A program made the position numbers and the translations under genes. Positions 33,624 through 41,794 of a stretch of DNA of 64,000 bases are shown here, piece after piece; the first letter of the stretch is position 1; the number at the start of each line of letters is the position of its first letter. The DNA is taken from NCBI RefSeq assembly GCF_001905735.1, contig NZ_LISW01000002.1, positions 449,125 to 513,124 on the forward strand. Direction: 5' to 3'. This DNA is from Streptomyces sp. CB01249 (GTDB taxonomy: Bacteria; Actinomycetota; Actinomycetes; Streptomycetales; Streptomycetaceae). The notes under the pieces were generated by a model. The model was not told the origin of the DNA. It saw only the letters and a program-made list of their open reading frames with translations, and did no database searches.

Positions 33624-34523
33624 TCAGACGCGTTCGCACAGCGCAGCCGCCACCGCGACCTCCGTGCCTGCCAGGCCGACCGAGCAGAAGACGGTGATCT
33701 GGTCGGGGCTTGTCCGGCCCAGTGCGGTGCCGGAGAGGATGGCGGCGAGGGCGGTCATCCGGGCGGTGGGGAAGATGTGCGGTTCGTCGTAGGCGGCGGC
33801 CTGGGCCGGGGAGTCGGTGAACAGGACGTCGGCCCGGTCCACGAGCGCCGGGGGGACCTCGTGGTGCGCGACCGTCTTGGGGCCGAGCGTGGTCACGTGG
33901 GTGCCGGGGGAGACCCAGTCGGCTTCCAGCACGGGCACCGCGCTGTTCGTCGCGACGACCACGACGTCCCGGTCCCGGACGGCCTCCTCCGCCGTGCGCA
34001 CCGCGCGTACCGCGACCCCCAGCTCCTCGGCCGCCCGCCGGGCGAACGCCTCCGCGCGCTCCGGGCGGCGGGACGCCACCGTGACCTCGTTCAGCTGCCG
34101 TACCGAGCGGATGGCCCACAGCTGCGTCCAGGCCTGCGTACCCGCTCCGATCAGCCCGAGCCGGACCGGGCCGGGGTTCGCTGCCGCGTCCACCGCTACG
34201 GCCCCGATCGCACCGGTCCGGCGAGGGCCCAGTTCGTCGCCGTGCACGACGGCCCGGAGGCGGCCGTCGTCCGTGCCCCATACGGCCACCAGCTGCTCCG
34301 CCCCGACGAGCGTGTCGTAGGCGCGGAAGCCGAACAGCTTCTCCGTACGCAGCTGGCCCGCCGTGAACACCAGGTCACCGCCGCCGAGTTCGGCGTGCAC
34401 CCGGGCGGGCGCGTGCAGGCCGCCCTCATGGGCGGCCAGGAGCGCGGCCCGGACGGCGCGGACGGCTGTCGGGGCGTCGAGCCGGGCACGTACGTCATGG
34501 TCGTTGAGCAGCAGTACGGGCAT
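33624..34523 (-). CDS. Ornithine cyclodeaminase / mu-crystallin family protein
   Basis: A 299-residue NAD(P)-dependent enzyme. It begins MPVLLLNDHDVRARL; the Rossmann core is RLGLIGAGTQAWTQLWAI, followed by VTVASRRPERAEAFA, VVVVATNSAVPVLEADW and TLGPKTVAHHEVP. Family members cyclise ornithine, reduce imino acids or oxidise opines; the exact substrate is not clear. It is the first gene of a probable operon with the M20 hydrolase and nucleotidyltransferase. Confidence 0.88.
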   Translation of the reverse strand: MPVLLLNDHDVRARLDAPTAVRAVRAALLAAHEGGLHAPARVHAELGGGDLVFTAGQLRTEKLFGFRAYDTLVGAEQLVAVWGTDDGRLRAVVHGDELGPRRTGAIGAVAVDAAANPGPVRLGLIGAGTQAWTQLWAIRSVRQLNEVTVASRRPERAEAFARRAAEELGVAVRAVRTAEEAVRDRDVVVVATNSAVPVLEADWVSPGTHVTTLGPKTVAHHEVPPALVDRADVLFTDSPAQAAAYDEPHIFPTARMTALAAILSGTALGRTSPDQITVFCSVGLAGTEVAVAAALCERV

Positions 34524-34538
34524 CGCGCATGTCCTTCG

Positions 34539-35192
34539 TCAGTCGGCCGCCGGTGGCGGGGGCAGGGACGGGATGAAGCCGGACTGGGTGTCGGGACGGG
34601 GATCGCACGGGGTGGCGGCACCCTTGACCGCGGAGTACCACGCGATGTCCTGGTCGATCTCGATCACCAGGGTGTCGCCGGGGTGGAGGGTGGCCTGCCA
34701 GCCGGAATCGGAATCAGGGGCCTTCCCCTTGGTGACCGGCGGGGTCGGGACTCCGGGCGGGGCATCCGCCGGTTTCGCGATTTCGATGTTCGTCCCGGGG
34801 TCTGCGACGCCCGCCGGGGACTGGATGACCTTCCCCCGGGGCCGGACGCAGGAGCTTCCGAGGGGCAGGGTGTCGATGCTCACCAGCACTCCCAGCTCGC
34901 GTACTCGCTTCACCAGTGCCTTCTGTTCTTCGGGGTCCGGGGTGAGGTCGTAGAGGGTGACGGTGACGGTGCCGTCGCCGTTCCGGTCCACGGCGTACGC
35001 CTTCGGTGTCGTGGGCGACCCGGGCAGCAGTACCGCCGCCACCGTCGCCGCGGTGGCCAGTCCGGCGACGAGTGCGAGTCGCGGTGCTGTGACCAGGCGG
35101 CGCGGGCGGCGTGCCGGGGCGGGCTGAGGCCCGCGCGCCTCGATCTCCCGCTTCAGCTCTTCGAGCAGCCGGTCCTCGAATGTCGCGTTCAT
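34539..35192 (-). CDS. Membrane partner (putative anti-sigma factor) of ECF sigma
   Basis: 217 residues. A short cytoplasmic N-terminus (MNATFEDRLLEELKREI) leads to one TM segment (about 38-57) and an extracytoplasmic part with two cysteines (SSCVRPR; ATPCDPRP), a Pro-rich linker and VEIDQDIAWYSAVKG-like C-terminal strands. No HxxxCxxC zinc anti-sigma motif is present. Its start overlaps the sigma stop (ATGA), which supports a sigma-partner role by context. Confidence 0.75.
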   Translation of the reverse strand: MNATFEDRLLEELKREIEARGPQPAPARRPRRLVTAPRLALVAGLATAATVAAVLLPGSPTTPKAYAVDRNGDGTVTVTLYDLTPDPEEQKALVKRVRELGVLVSIDTLPLGSSCVRPRGKVIQSPAGVADPGTNIEIAKPADAPPGVPTPPVTKGKAPDSDSGWQATLHPGDTLVIEIDQDIAWYSAVKGAATPCDPRPDTQSGFIPSLPPPPAAD

Positions 35193-35812
35193 GCTCGTTC
35201 CCCTGTCCCCGCGATGAGTGCGTCCCTGGCGAGTGCCGGTTCCGGGGGCGGTTGATCCGGGACGCTGCGGGCCGCCCCGCGCAGCGTCTTGCGCGCCCGG
35301 TGCAGCCGCACCCGGGCGGTGACCTGGCGGAGGCCGAGCGCCGAAGCGGCCTCGGGGAGGGTGAGCTGGTCCACGGTGATGAGCTCCAGCAGCGCGCGCT
35401 CGCCCTGCGGCAGGCCGGCGAGCGCGGCCAGTGCCCGGCGCCCGGCCGCCTCGGCGTCCAGCTGCTCCTCCAGGCGCGCGATGTCGTCCGCCTCCAGCAG
35501 CCTGCGCCCGGCTATCCGGGCGCCCAGGGCCGCTTGGCGGGCGGTGCGGCGGGCCTCGGCGCCGACGAGGTTGCGGGCTATGCCGTACAGCCAGGCCGTC
35601 TCGCTGCCCCGGCCGGGACGGTAGGAGTCCGCGGAGTCGATCGCGGCGAGGAAGACCTCCGCCGTCACGTCCGCGACCGTGTGGGGGTCGGTGACGCGCC
35701 GGGCGACGAAGCGGGTGATCGCGTCGAAGTGGCGCCGGTAGAACTCCTCGAAGAGGTCCGGATCGCGCGCCGCCGCCGCTGGTCCTTCCTCGCTGCGGGT
35801 GTCGCTCGTCAA
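35189..35812 (-). CDS. ECF RNA polymerase sigma factor
   Basis: A 207-residue sigma-70 family regulator. Region 2 is FEEFYRRHFDAITRFVARRV through AWLYGIARNLVG, and region 4 is LPQGERALLELITVDQLTLPEAASALGLRQVTARVRLHRARKTLR. I chose TTG 35812, preceded by GGGGAGA, over the far upstream ATG at 35869, which gives an unusual Pro/Gly-rich tail. It is coupled to the membrane protein downstream. The regulon is unknown. Confidence 0.85.
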   Translation of the reverse strand: MTSDTRSEEGPAAAARDPDLFEEFYRRHFDAITRFVARRVTDPHTVADVTAEVFLAAIDSADSYRPGRGSETAWLYGIARNLVGAEARRTARQAALGARIAGRRLLEADDIARLEEQLDAEAAGRRALAALAGLPQGERALLELITVDQLTLPEAASALGLRQVTARVRLHRARKTLRGAARSVPDQPPPEPALARDALIAGTGERA

Positions 35813-35884
35813 GGTCGTCTCCCCATCTCCCGGCCTGCCTGTCACACCTACTTGGCAGGGGGCGGGCAAGGCGTTACACGCGTA

Positions 35885-38026
35885 TCACGCCACAGGGTTC
35901 GGGCCGGGGCCCAGCGACGCCCCCTTCAGCCCGCGCAGGACCTCCGCCCCGATCTCCGCCAGCCGGTGCGCCTCCGGGGGTGTCGTGCCCAGGCCGATCG
36001 CGTAGCCCGTGTGGGTCGTTGCCTCGATCGGGCGGGGCCAGATTCGGCAGTCGGGTGCGCCCGCTTCCGCGAGGGCGGCGGTGAGGGCGAGGAGGCGGCC
36101 TCGTAGGCGGCCTTCCTCGGATGGGGCTGCCGTCGCGAGGGCCCAGGCGGTGTGCTCGGTGAGCGGGGGCGGGGCGCAGAGCGCGGACGGTTCCGTGTCC
36201 AGGAGCTCCCAGGCACGGAACAGCTCCGCCGTCAGCAAGTCGCGCCCCGCGGCGCTCACCTGGGTCGTGCAGGAGCGGACCGGGGGAGTCGGGGTGTACA
36301 CCGTCACCGGGTCGCCCGTCGCCGGGCCCTCGCCCACCGGGTCGCGCCAGTCCCATGCCGCCCAGGTCGCGAAGAAGTCCCGGAGGCCGCCGCCCTCGTG
36401 GGCCGTACGGGCCGCGAGGGCCGCCCACGCGATGCCCGGGAGGCCGCCGCACGGGGCGGAGTCCAGGCCCCTGGCCGCCGCCCACTCCTTCACGTCCCGG
36501 GCCAGGGCGGTGAACGCCTGATCGCGCGGGAACGCCTCCGCGTCGCTCACCGCGCTCAGCGCGACGGCCGCCGCCTCGCCCAACTCCGCGCGGCGCGCCA
36601 CCGCTTCGCCCGGGGGCAGGGCGCCCGTCGCCACGGTGACCAGGTCCACCCGCAGGCCGTCCACGTACCAGCGCAGCCCGGGGACACGGGCCCCGCTCAC
36701 CTCGCGCAGGTCCCGCGCCTCCGGGAAGGCGGCGGCGAGGCGGTCCCGTACGCCCGTGACGCCGGGGAGCGCCGCCACCAGGTCCAGATCCGCGCCGGGA
36801 CGCGCACAGCCCATGCGCCGGGAGCCGACGAGGTGGACGTGCGCGTCTGGGAGGGCGGCGGCGACGCGGGCGGATACGGCTTCGGCCGCCTGGGTGGAGC
36901 GGGCGGTTTCGGCGGCCGCCCTCAGGGAAGCCGCGCCGAGCCCCACCCGTACCCCGTAGTGGTCCGACACATGCAGTCCACCCGGCCCGGGCTCTTCCCC
37001 GAGCAGGGTCGCCGTACCCGCCCGCAGCCGATCCGTACGCAGCAGCACCCGGTCCAGGCGGGACACCCGGCCCGAGAGGGACGAGATCGCGGCGAGCGGA
37101 TTGGCCGACGGGTCGAAGGTCGGGGTGTCGTCGGCGGGGCCGTGCACCTCCGTCCACGCGTCCGCCATCGCCAGACGGGTCTGCGGGTGATCGCCGCCGT
37201 CGTTGAAGTCGCCGACGAGCAGCAGCTCGCCCGCCACGTTCGCCAACCCCGTCGCCAGGTCCGCGAGCTCCGCCTCGCGGCGAGCCGCGCCCTCGGGGGA
37301 GTGGTCGCTGCTGAGATGTGTGACGGCCACCGTGACCGGGCCGTCCGCCGTCTCCACCACCGCCGCCGCCACCGCCTTGTGCGGGCCCAGCACGTGCACC
37401 GCCGCCTCGCTCACCGGCAGGCGGCTGAGGAGCAGCAGACCGTGATCGGGGACGTCGTGGCCGGTTGGGTCGGTCGCGAGGGTGTAGTGAGCACTCACCC
37501 ACTCACAGCCCAGCAGCAGTGTGAGCAGCGCGGGCTCCACCTCCTGGAGCGCGATCACATCCGCGTCCGCCGCGCGCAGCGCCTCGGCGAGCAGGGGGCG
37601 GCGGCGCGCGGTGTCGATGCGGTCGCTGTCGTAGCGGTCCCAGAGGGTGTTCCAGGTGAGGACGGTCAGCGGACCGCTCGGGCCCTTCGCGCCGGTCGTC
37701 GCCGGTTCCCAGGTGCCCGTCGCGGGGGAGTACGCGTGCGGGGTTCGCGCCGTGAAGTACGGGGAAGGCAGGCGGCGCGCCTCCCGTATCCGCCCGGCGT
37801 CCGTCGCGTCGATGCGGTCCGTGCCCGTCGCCCGGTCCCAGACCACTTCGCCGTCCGCCTCGAAGAAGAGGACCCGGTGCCAGGGGATGTCCCCGCCCGG
37901 CGTGAAGCGGTCCAACGGCACCCGCTTCGGCTCCCGGCCGCGCTGCGCCACGCCCAGCACGAAGCGCGCCGGGTCGAAGCGGGCGTCCCAGCGGACCCGG
38001 TGGTAGATCTCCTCGCTCGTACGCAT
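35885..38026 (-). CDS. RNA repair protein: MJ1316/DUF504 + EEP + poly(A)-polymerase-like
   Basis: A 713-residue three-domain protein. Residues 1-70 match the MJ1316/DUF504 RNA-end-recognition domain (EEIYHRVRWDARFDPARF, GGDIPWHRVLFFEADGEVVW). Residues about 118-365 form an endonuclease/exonuclease/phosphatase domain with catalytic N126 (TWNTLWD), E162 (LQEVE), D273/N275 (VGDFND) and S354-D355-H356. Residues about 375-700 form a nucleotidyltransferase with G401-S402 and D413/D415 (GADLDLV) plus a PAP-type helical domain. Together these suggest recognition, healing and extension of damaged RNA 3' ends. The ATG overlaps the ligase stop by one base (TGATG). Confidence 0.88.
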   Translation of the reverse strand: MRTSEEIYHRVRWDARFDPARFVLGVAQRGREPKRVPLDRFTPGGDIPWHRVLFFEADGEVVWDRATGTDRIDATDAGRIREARRLPSPYFTARTPHAYSPATGTWEPATTGAKGPSGPLTVLTWNTLWDRYDSDRIDTARRRPLLAEALRAADADVIALQEVEPALLTLLLGCEWVSAHYTLATDPTGHDVPDHGLLLLSRLPVSEAAVHVLGPHKAVAAAVVETADGPVTVAVTHLSSDHSPEGAARREAELADLATGLANVAGELLLVGDFNDGGDHPQTRLAMADAWTEVHGPADDTPTFDPSANPLAAISSLSGRVSRLDRVLLRTDRLRAGTATLLGEEPGPGGLHVSDHYGVRVGLGAASLRAAAETARSTQAAEAVSARVAAALPDAHVHLVGSRRMGCARPGADLDLVAALPGVTGVRDRLAAAFPEARDLREVSGARVPGLRWYVDGLRVDLVTVATGALPPGEAVARRAELGEAAAVALSAVSDAEAFPRDQAFTALARDVKEWAAARGLDSAPCGGLPGIAWAALAARTAHEGGGLRDFFATWAAWDWRDPVGEGPATGDPVTVYTPTPPVRSCTTQVSAAGRDLLTAELFRAWELLDTEPSALCAPPPLTEHTAWALATAAPSEEGRLRGRLLALTAALAEAGAPDCRIWPRPIEATTHTGYAIGLGTTPPEAHRLAEIGAEVLRGLKGASLGPGPNPVA

Positions 38027-39708
38027 CAGGCCCGGTCCTCCACGGTTCCGCTGGTGCCGATGTACCAGGTGCGGTGCGCCTGGCCGGGGTACGGGGGTAC
38101 GAACCGGTGCAGCTGCGACGCCAGCACCTGCGGCGGTACGGGGTGCTCCCGGCGCCCGTTGCGCGCGGCCAGCTCCGCCTCGCCGATCCAGGCCACGGCA
38201 TGCGTGACCAGGGCGTCGCGGCGGCGGGCGACCGCGTGGACCAGGGAGCGCTGGTGCGGGTTGAGCGAGGTGGCGTCCCAGACCACCGTCGCGCCGGGGA
38301 CGAGGGCCGCGTCCAGGCGGTCCAGGCCCTCGCGCAGCACGTCCCCGTTGGCGCTCTGGTCGGCGCGCGAGCCCCGGGCCAGGCGCAGATCGTCCAGCGA
38401 GATGTACGTGGCGACCCCCGGCAGGCCCCGGCCGAAGGTGCTCTTGCCGCTGCCGGAGGGCCCGGCGAGCTGGACCAGGCGCGGGAAGTCCCCGGACCGC
38501 CACCGCCAGGTCGCGGCGACGGCCTCCTCCGCGGTGGCGATGCGACCGTCCGCGTACGCCTCTCGGGCCTGGGCCAGGCAGCGCGCGGCGGCCTCCGGCC
38601 CGAGATCGGCGAACGCCTCGGCCAGCCCGTCCGGCTCCCGCACCTCCGCCGCGTGCAGCGCCGACCACTCGACCTGCTCCCGCGCCTCGGCGGTGTCCGC
38701 CAGCGCCCCGGACACCGCGTGCAGCACGGACAAGTCGGCGGCGAGCGCCATCCGAGCGAGCCCGGCGCGCCGCTCCTCGTCGGGGTAGGGCTGGTGCAGC
38801 CCGGGGGCCAGTCCGACGAGGTCCGCGACGCGGCGGGCGAGCGGCATGCCGAGGGCGGGGGCCAGGAGCGGGGCGAGGGCGGGGCGGCGGGTGCCGTGCA
38901 GCAGGGCCGCGAGGACGCCGGCGAGGCGGTCGTCCCCGGTGCGGCCGAGGGCGTCCAAGGCGTCGACGGCGGCGAGAGCGCGCTCCGGCCCGCCTTCCGG
39001 CTCCGGCCCGGCTTCCGGACCGGCGCCCACCGCCGCGCGCAGCGCCCCCGCGTCCACCGGGGCTCCACTCCGTACCGCCCACAGCGCCGCCCCCGCACCG
39101 AGCCCGTTCTCCACGACCTCCGCGTGCATCCAGTGCGTATCGGTCACCACATGCCCCGGCCGCACCCACTTCCCGACGACGCGGCCGAACAGCGCGGCCG
39201 GGAAGCTCGCCGCCGGGCGGACGACGTACCCCTCCTGCCGCCCCGTGTCCGGCTTCACCGCGCGCAGCGCCTTCGCGTCGAACACCCCGCGCCACAGCAC
39301 CGGCGGCGCCGGGATGCCCAGGGAACGCAGGAACTCCACGGTCCGGTCCCAGCCCAGGCAGCGGTCGCCGTCCCACACGGAGAACCCGTAGAAGTGGCTC
39401 TCCAGCGCGTCGTACGCCAGGGAGTGCCGCGCGAACATGTTCTCCCCGCAGATCCGCCACCCCTGCGGAATGCGTGCCCCGACGCGTGCCTGGAGGGCCT
39501 TCACCCAGGTCCGCGACGGATGGTGCGCCGAATCCAGCGAACGTGCGTGCAGCCCGTCCGCGTACAACGTGGTGTTCTCACCGTCCAGCTTCTCGGTGAC
39601 GACGACCTCGGTCCCGGCCAGCGCCGCGAGATCGGTCATCCGCACGTCGTCGGACGTGGCCCCGGGCGACCAGGGCAGATGAGCCGTCCGTGGATAGTGC
39701 GTCCGCAT
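38026..39708 (-). CDS. RNA ligase fused to P-loop polynucleotide kinase
   Basis: 560 residues. The N-terminal adenylyltransferase (residues about 1-200) has motif I K40-L-D-G43 (VVTEKLDGENTTLY), GEN at 88-90, HFYGFSVWDG, motif IV E159-GYVVR and motif V VGKWVR (K180), as in T4 Rnl-like RNA ligases. The helical middle (about 205-400) is unassigned. The C-terminal kinase has Walker A AGPSGSGKSTFG at about 415-426, YISLDDLRLARGS and WDATSLNPHQRS, as in T4 PNK-like kinases. One chain could therefore phosphorylate a 5'-OH and seal the break. ATG 39708 follows GGCGGAAG. Confidence 0.88.
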   Translation of the reverse strand: MRTHYPRTAHLPWSPGATSDDVRMTDLAALAGTEVVVTEKLDGENTTLYADGLHARSLDSAHHPSRTWVKALQARVGARIPQGWRICGENMFARHSLAYDALESHFYGFSVWDGDRCLGWDRTVEFLRSLGIPAPPVLWRGVFDAKALRAVKPDTGRQEGYVVRPAASFPAALFGRVVGKWVRPGHVVTDTHWMHAEVVENGLGAGAALWAVRSGAPVDAGALRAAVGAGPEAGPEPEGGPERALAAVDALDALGRTGDDRLAGVLAALLHGTRRPALAPLLAPALGMPLARRVADLVGLAPGLHQPYPDEERRAGLARMALAADLSVLHAVSGALADTAEAREQVEWSALHAAEVREPDGLAEAFADLGPEAAARCLAQAREAYADGRIATAEEAVAATWRWRSGDFPRLVQLAGPSGSGKSTFGRGLPGVATYISLDDLRLARGSRADQSANGDVLREGLDRLDAALVPGATVVWDATSLNPHQRSLVHAVARRRDALVTHAVAWIGEAELAARNGRREHPVPPQVLASQLHRFVPPYPGQAHRTWYIGTSGTVEDRA

Positions 39709-39793
39709 GATCTTCCGCCCCCGTGCCGTTGCCGTATCCGGTCGGAAACTGTAGGGGCGGGGGCCCTGAGCGTACGAATGAATAACGCGCGCG

Positions 39794-41353
39794 TCAGTGC
39801 GGCAGCGCCGCCCCGAACGCGTCGCCGTCGCTGCCCGCCGAGAAACCGAGGTCGGCCTCCGCGAGGGCCGTGGCCGACTCCAGAGTGCCGGGCTTGACCT
39901 TGAGCACGGTGACGGTCCCGGCCGCGTTTCCGGGTGCACCGACCAGCGGTTCGACGCGGCCGTTGCCGTCGGTGTCCAGGGCCCCGACCGTCCAGCCGAA
40001 GTGGTCGCCGACGGCCGGGTCACCGGGCACCTTGTCGGTGTCCTGGTCGATCCACAGCGCGCCCTTGGTGGTGACACCGCCGGTCGCGTTGCCGAAGAGG
40101 ATCATGGAGGCGCCGGCGCCGGTCGCGGAGCCGATCGCCTCGCTGCGCATGCCGACGACGAGGTCGTCCGTCCCGTCCCCGTCGAAGTCGCCCGAGGCGA
40201 GGCTGGACGCGAAGTAGTCCTCCATCTCGGGTGCGCCGGAGATGCCGGGGGAGTCCTGGTCGAAGAGCTTCACGCGGCTGGTGGCGGACAGGCCCTGGGA
40301 GCTCCCGTAGAAGACCGCGAGCCGTCCGGCCGCGCCCTTCCCGCCGACCTGCTCGTCGGACACGCCGACGGCGACATCCGCGTAGGCGTCGTCGTTGAAG
40401 TGGCCCACCGCCAGCGCGCTGCCCGCGAACTCGCCGATGCCGTCGACGTTGCCGGAGTCGATGTAGCCGCCGGCGGCCGGGGCCCCGTTCTTGATGGGGC
40501 CGTACAGGATGTGCAGCGAGCCCCGGTCGGAGCTGCCGGTTATCTGCTCGCCGATGGTGGCGGAGATCAGATCTCCGACGCCGTCGCCGTTGACGTCGGC
40601 CACAGCGAGCTGTTCGCCGAAGCGGTCCTCCTTCTCGGGGCCGCCGGGCACATTCGCCGTGTTCTGGTCGATCTGGATGGTGTCCTTGGCGTTCAGGCCG
40701 GTGGACGTACCGAACATGACCTTGATGGTGCCGGCGTTCGACGCGCCACCGGCGCTGTCGAGGGGCTGGCCGATGGCGAGGTCGCAGTAGCCGTCGCCGT
40801 TGACGTCACCCGTGGCCAGTGTGTACGTGAAGATCTCGTCCTTGGCCACGGCACCCGGGTAGGACGCCGTGTCCTCGCTGAAGGTCTCGGTCGTGGCGTT
40901 GTAGATCCCGCCGGAGCCGCCGTAGTGGACGCTCAGCATCCCGGCCCCCTCGACGTCCCCGATCGCCTCCATCGGCGAGGCCACCGCGAGGTCGGCGTAC
41001 CCGTTGTTGTCGAAGTCGCAGCTGGCCACCGACTGGCCGAAGGCGTCGTCGTCCTCCGGGTCGCCCCCCACGCCCGGAGACGCCTGGTCGATGCGGACCG
41101 CGCTGCGGGAGGGCCCGGTGGAGGTGCCGTTGGCGATGATGACCGAACCGGCTCCCGCGTGGCCGGACACGGTGTTTCCGGGCAGGCCGACGACGAGGTC
41201 CGGCTTGCCGTCGCCGTTGAAGTCATAGGGCTTGGCCGCATGGCCGGAGCCGGCCGTGAGGGCCACCGTCGCCACCACACCCACGGACGCGAGCAGGGCG
41301 ACGGCCGCATGCCACGCCTTGGGCCGACGCTTCGTTGCCTTCTCTTCGGCCAT
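39794..41353 (-). CDS. Secreted FG-GAP/VCBS repeat (beta-propeller) protein
   Basis: 519 residues with a basic N-terminus and hydrophobic signal (AWHAAVALLASVGVVATVALTAGSGHA, about residues 13-37). Seven FG-GAP blades follow, each carrying a calcium-loop motif such as DFNGDGKPDLVVG, DFDNNGYADLAVA, DVNGDGYCDLAIG, DVNGDGVGDLISA, HFNDDAYADVAVG, DFDGDGTDDLVVG and DTDGNGRVEPLVG. It resembles an integrin-alpha-like propeller and is exported, with an extracellular adhesive or scaffolding role inferred. It is divergent from the RHS gene. Confidence 0.9.
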   Translation of the reverse strand: MAEEKATKRRPKAWHAAVALLASVGVVATVALTAGSGHAAKPYDFNGDGKPDLVVGLPGNTVSGHAGAGSVIIANGTSTGPSRSAVRIDQASPGVGGDPEDDDAFGQSVASCDFDNNGYADLAVASPMEAIGDVEGAGMLSVHYGGSGGIYNATTETFSEDTASYPGAVAKDEIFTYTLATGDVNGDGYCDLAIGQPLDSAGGASNAGTIKVMFGTSTGLNAKDTIQIDQNTANVPGGPEKEDRFGEQLAVADVNGDGVGDLISATIGEQITGSSDRGSLHILYGPIKNGAPAAGGYIDSGNVDGIGEFAGSALAVGHFNDDAYADVAVGVSDEQVGGKGAAGRLAVFYGSSQGLSATSRVKLFDQDSPGISGAPEMEDYFASSLASGDFDGDGTDDLVVGMRSEAIGSATGAGASMILFGNATGGVTTKGALWIDQDTDKVPGDPAVGDHFGWTVGALDTDGNGRVEPLVGAPGNAAGTVTVLKVKPGTLESATALAEADLGFSAGSDGDAFGAALPH

Positions 41354-41794
41354 GACTGTCCTTCACTCGTCTCCGGGGCATGCCGAGTTCGCTCCATGGC
41401 CGGTTCTTGCACCATGAGTGCCTCACACGGAAGGCGGAACAGTGGTTCGCGGTGCGGTCCGTGCGATCGACGTCGCAGGTTATCCCGTTGATCATCTCGA
41501 CTTGATCACGGTCGGACGGCCGCGCGAGGCGGTGAATCAAGGCTGGCCGAAACCGTTTGTCGCAGGCAGGGATGGGTAGTTGAGCCTGTGGAGGAGACGT
41601 GGAGACTCCGTGTGACACGGACTCGGGGTGACATGTCGTTATGAATCCGTTGTCATGGCCATGGTTCGGGCGTCCGTTGATCACTTAACGTGTACGCCGC
41701 CGAGGTCTCGTGATCTTCGTCGGGTCCCGGCTCCCTGCTTCCGGCCGATCGCTCCCCACGGGTGGGCGGTCGGTCTTCGGTTTGAAGGAGTTCC
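41354..41794 (+). other. Divergent intergenic region between FG-GAP and RHS genes
   Basis: 441 nt without a supportable gene and clearly less GC-rich than its surroundings. It holds two direct copies of CCGTTGATCA (41485-41494 and 41674-41683) and a third TGATCA at 41503-41508, which could be operator sites for either gene. I could not fix a convincing promoter. The RHS ribosome-binding site AAGGAG lies just before 41795. Confidence 0.4.

Noticed and set aside
35111..36106. Plus-strand open frames over the sigma and RNA-repair genes
   Set aside because: They are shadows; the minus-strand frames carry clear sigma and EEP/nucleotidyltransferase motifs.
38458..39098. Frameshift joining the ligase and the MJ1316 protein into a single chain
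   Set aside because: The TGATG junction, separate ribosome-binding context and full-length motifs in both show two coupled genes rather than one broken gene.
39794..41353. FG-GAP protein as part of the RNA-repair operon
   Set aside because: It is on the same strand upstream but is secreted, separated by 85 nt and functionally unrelated; co-transcription cannot be shown.
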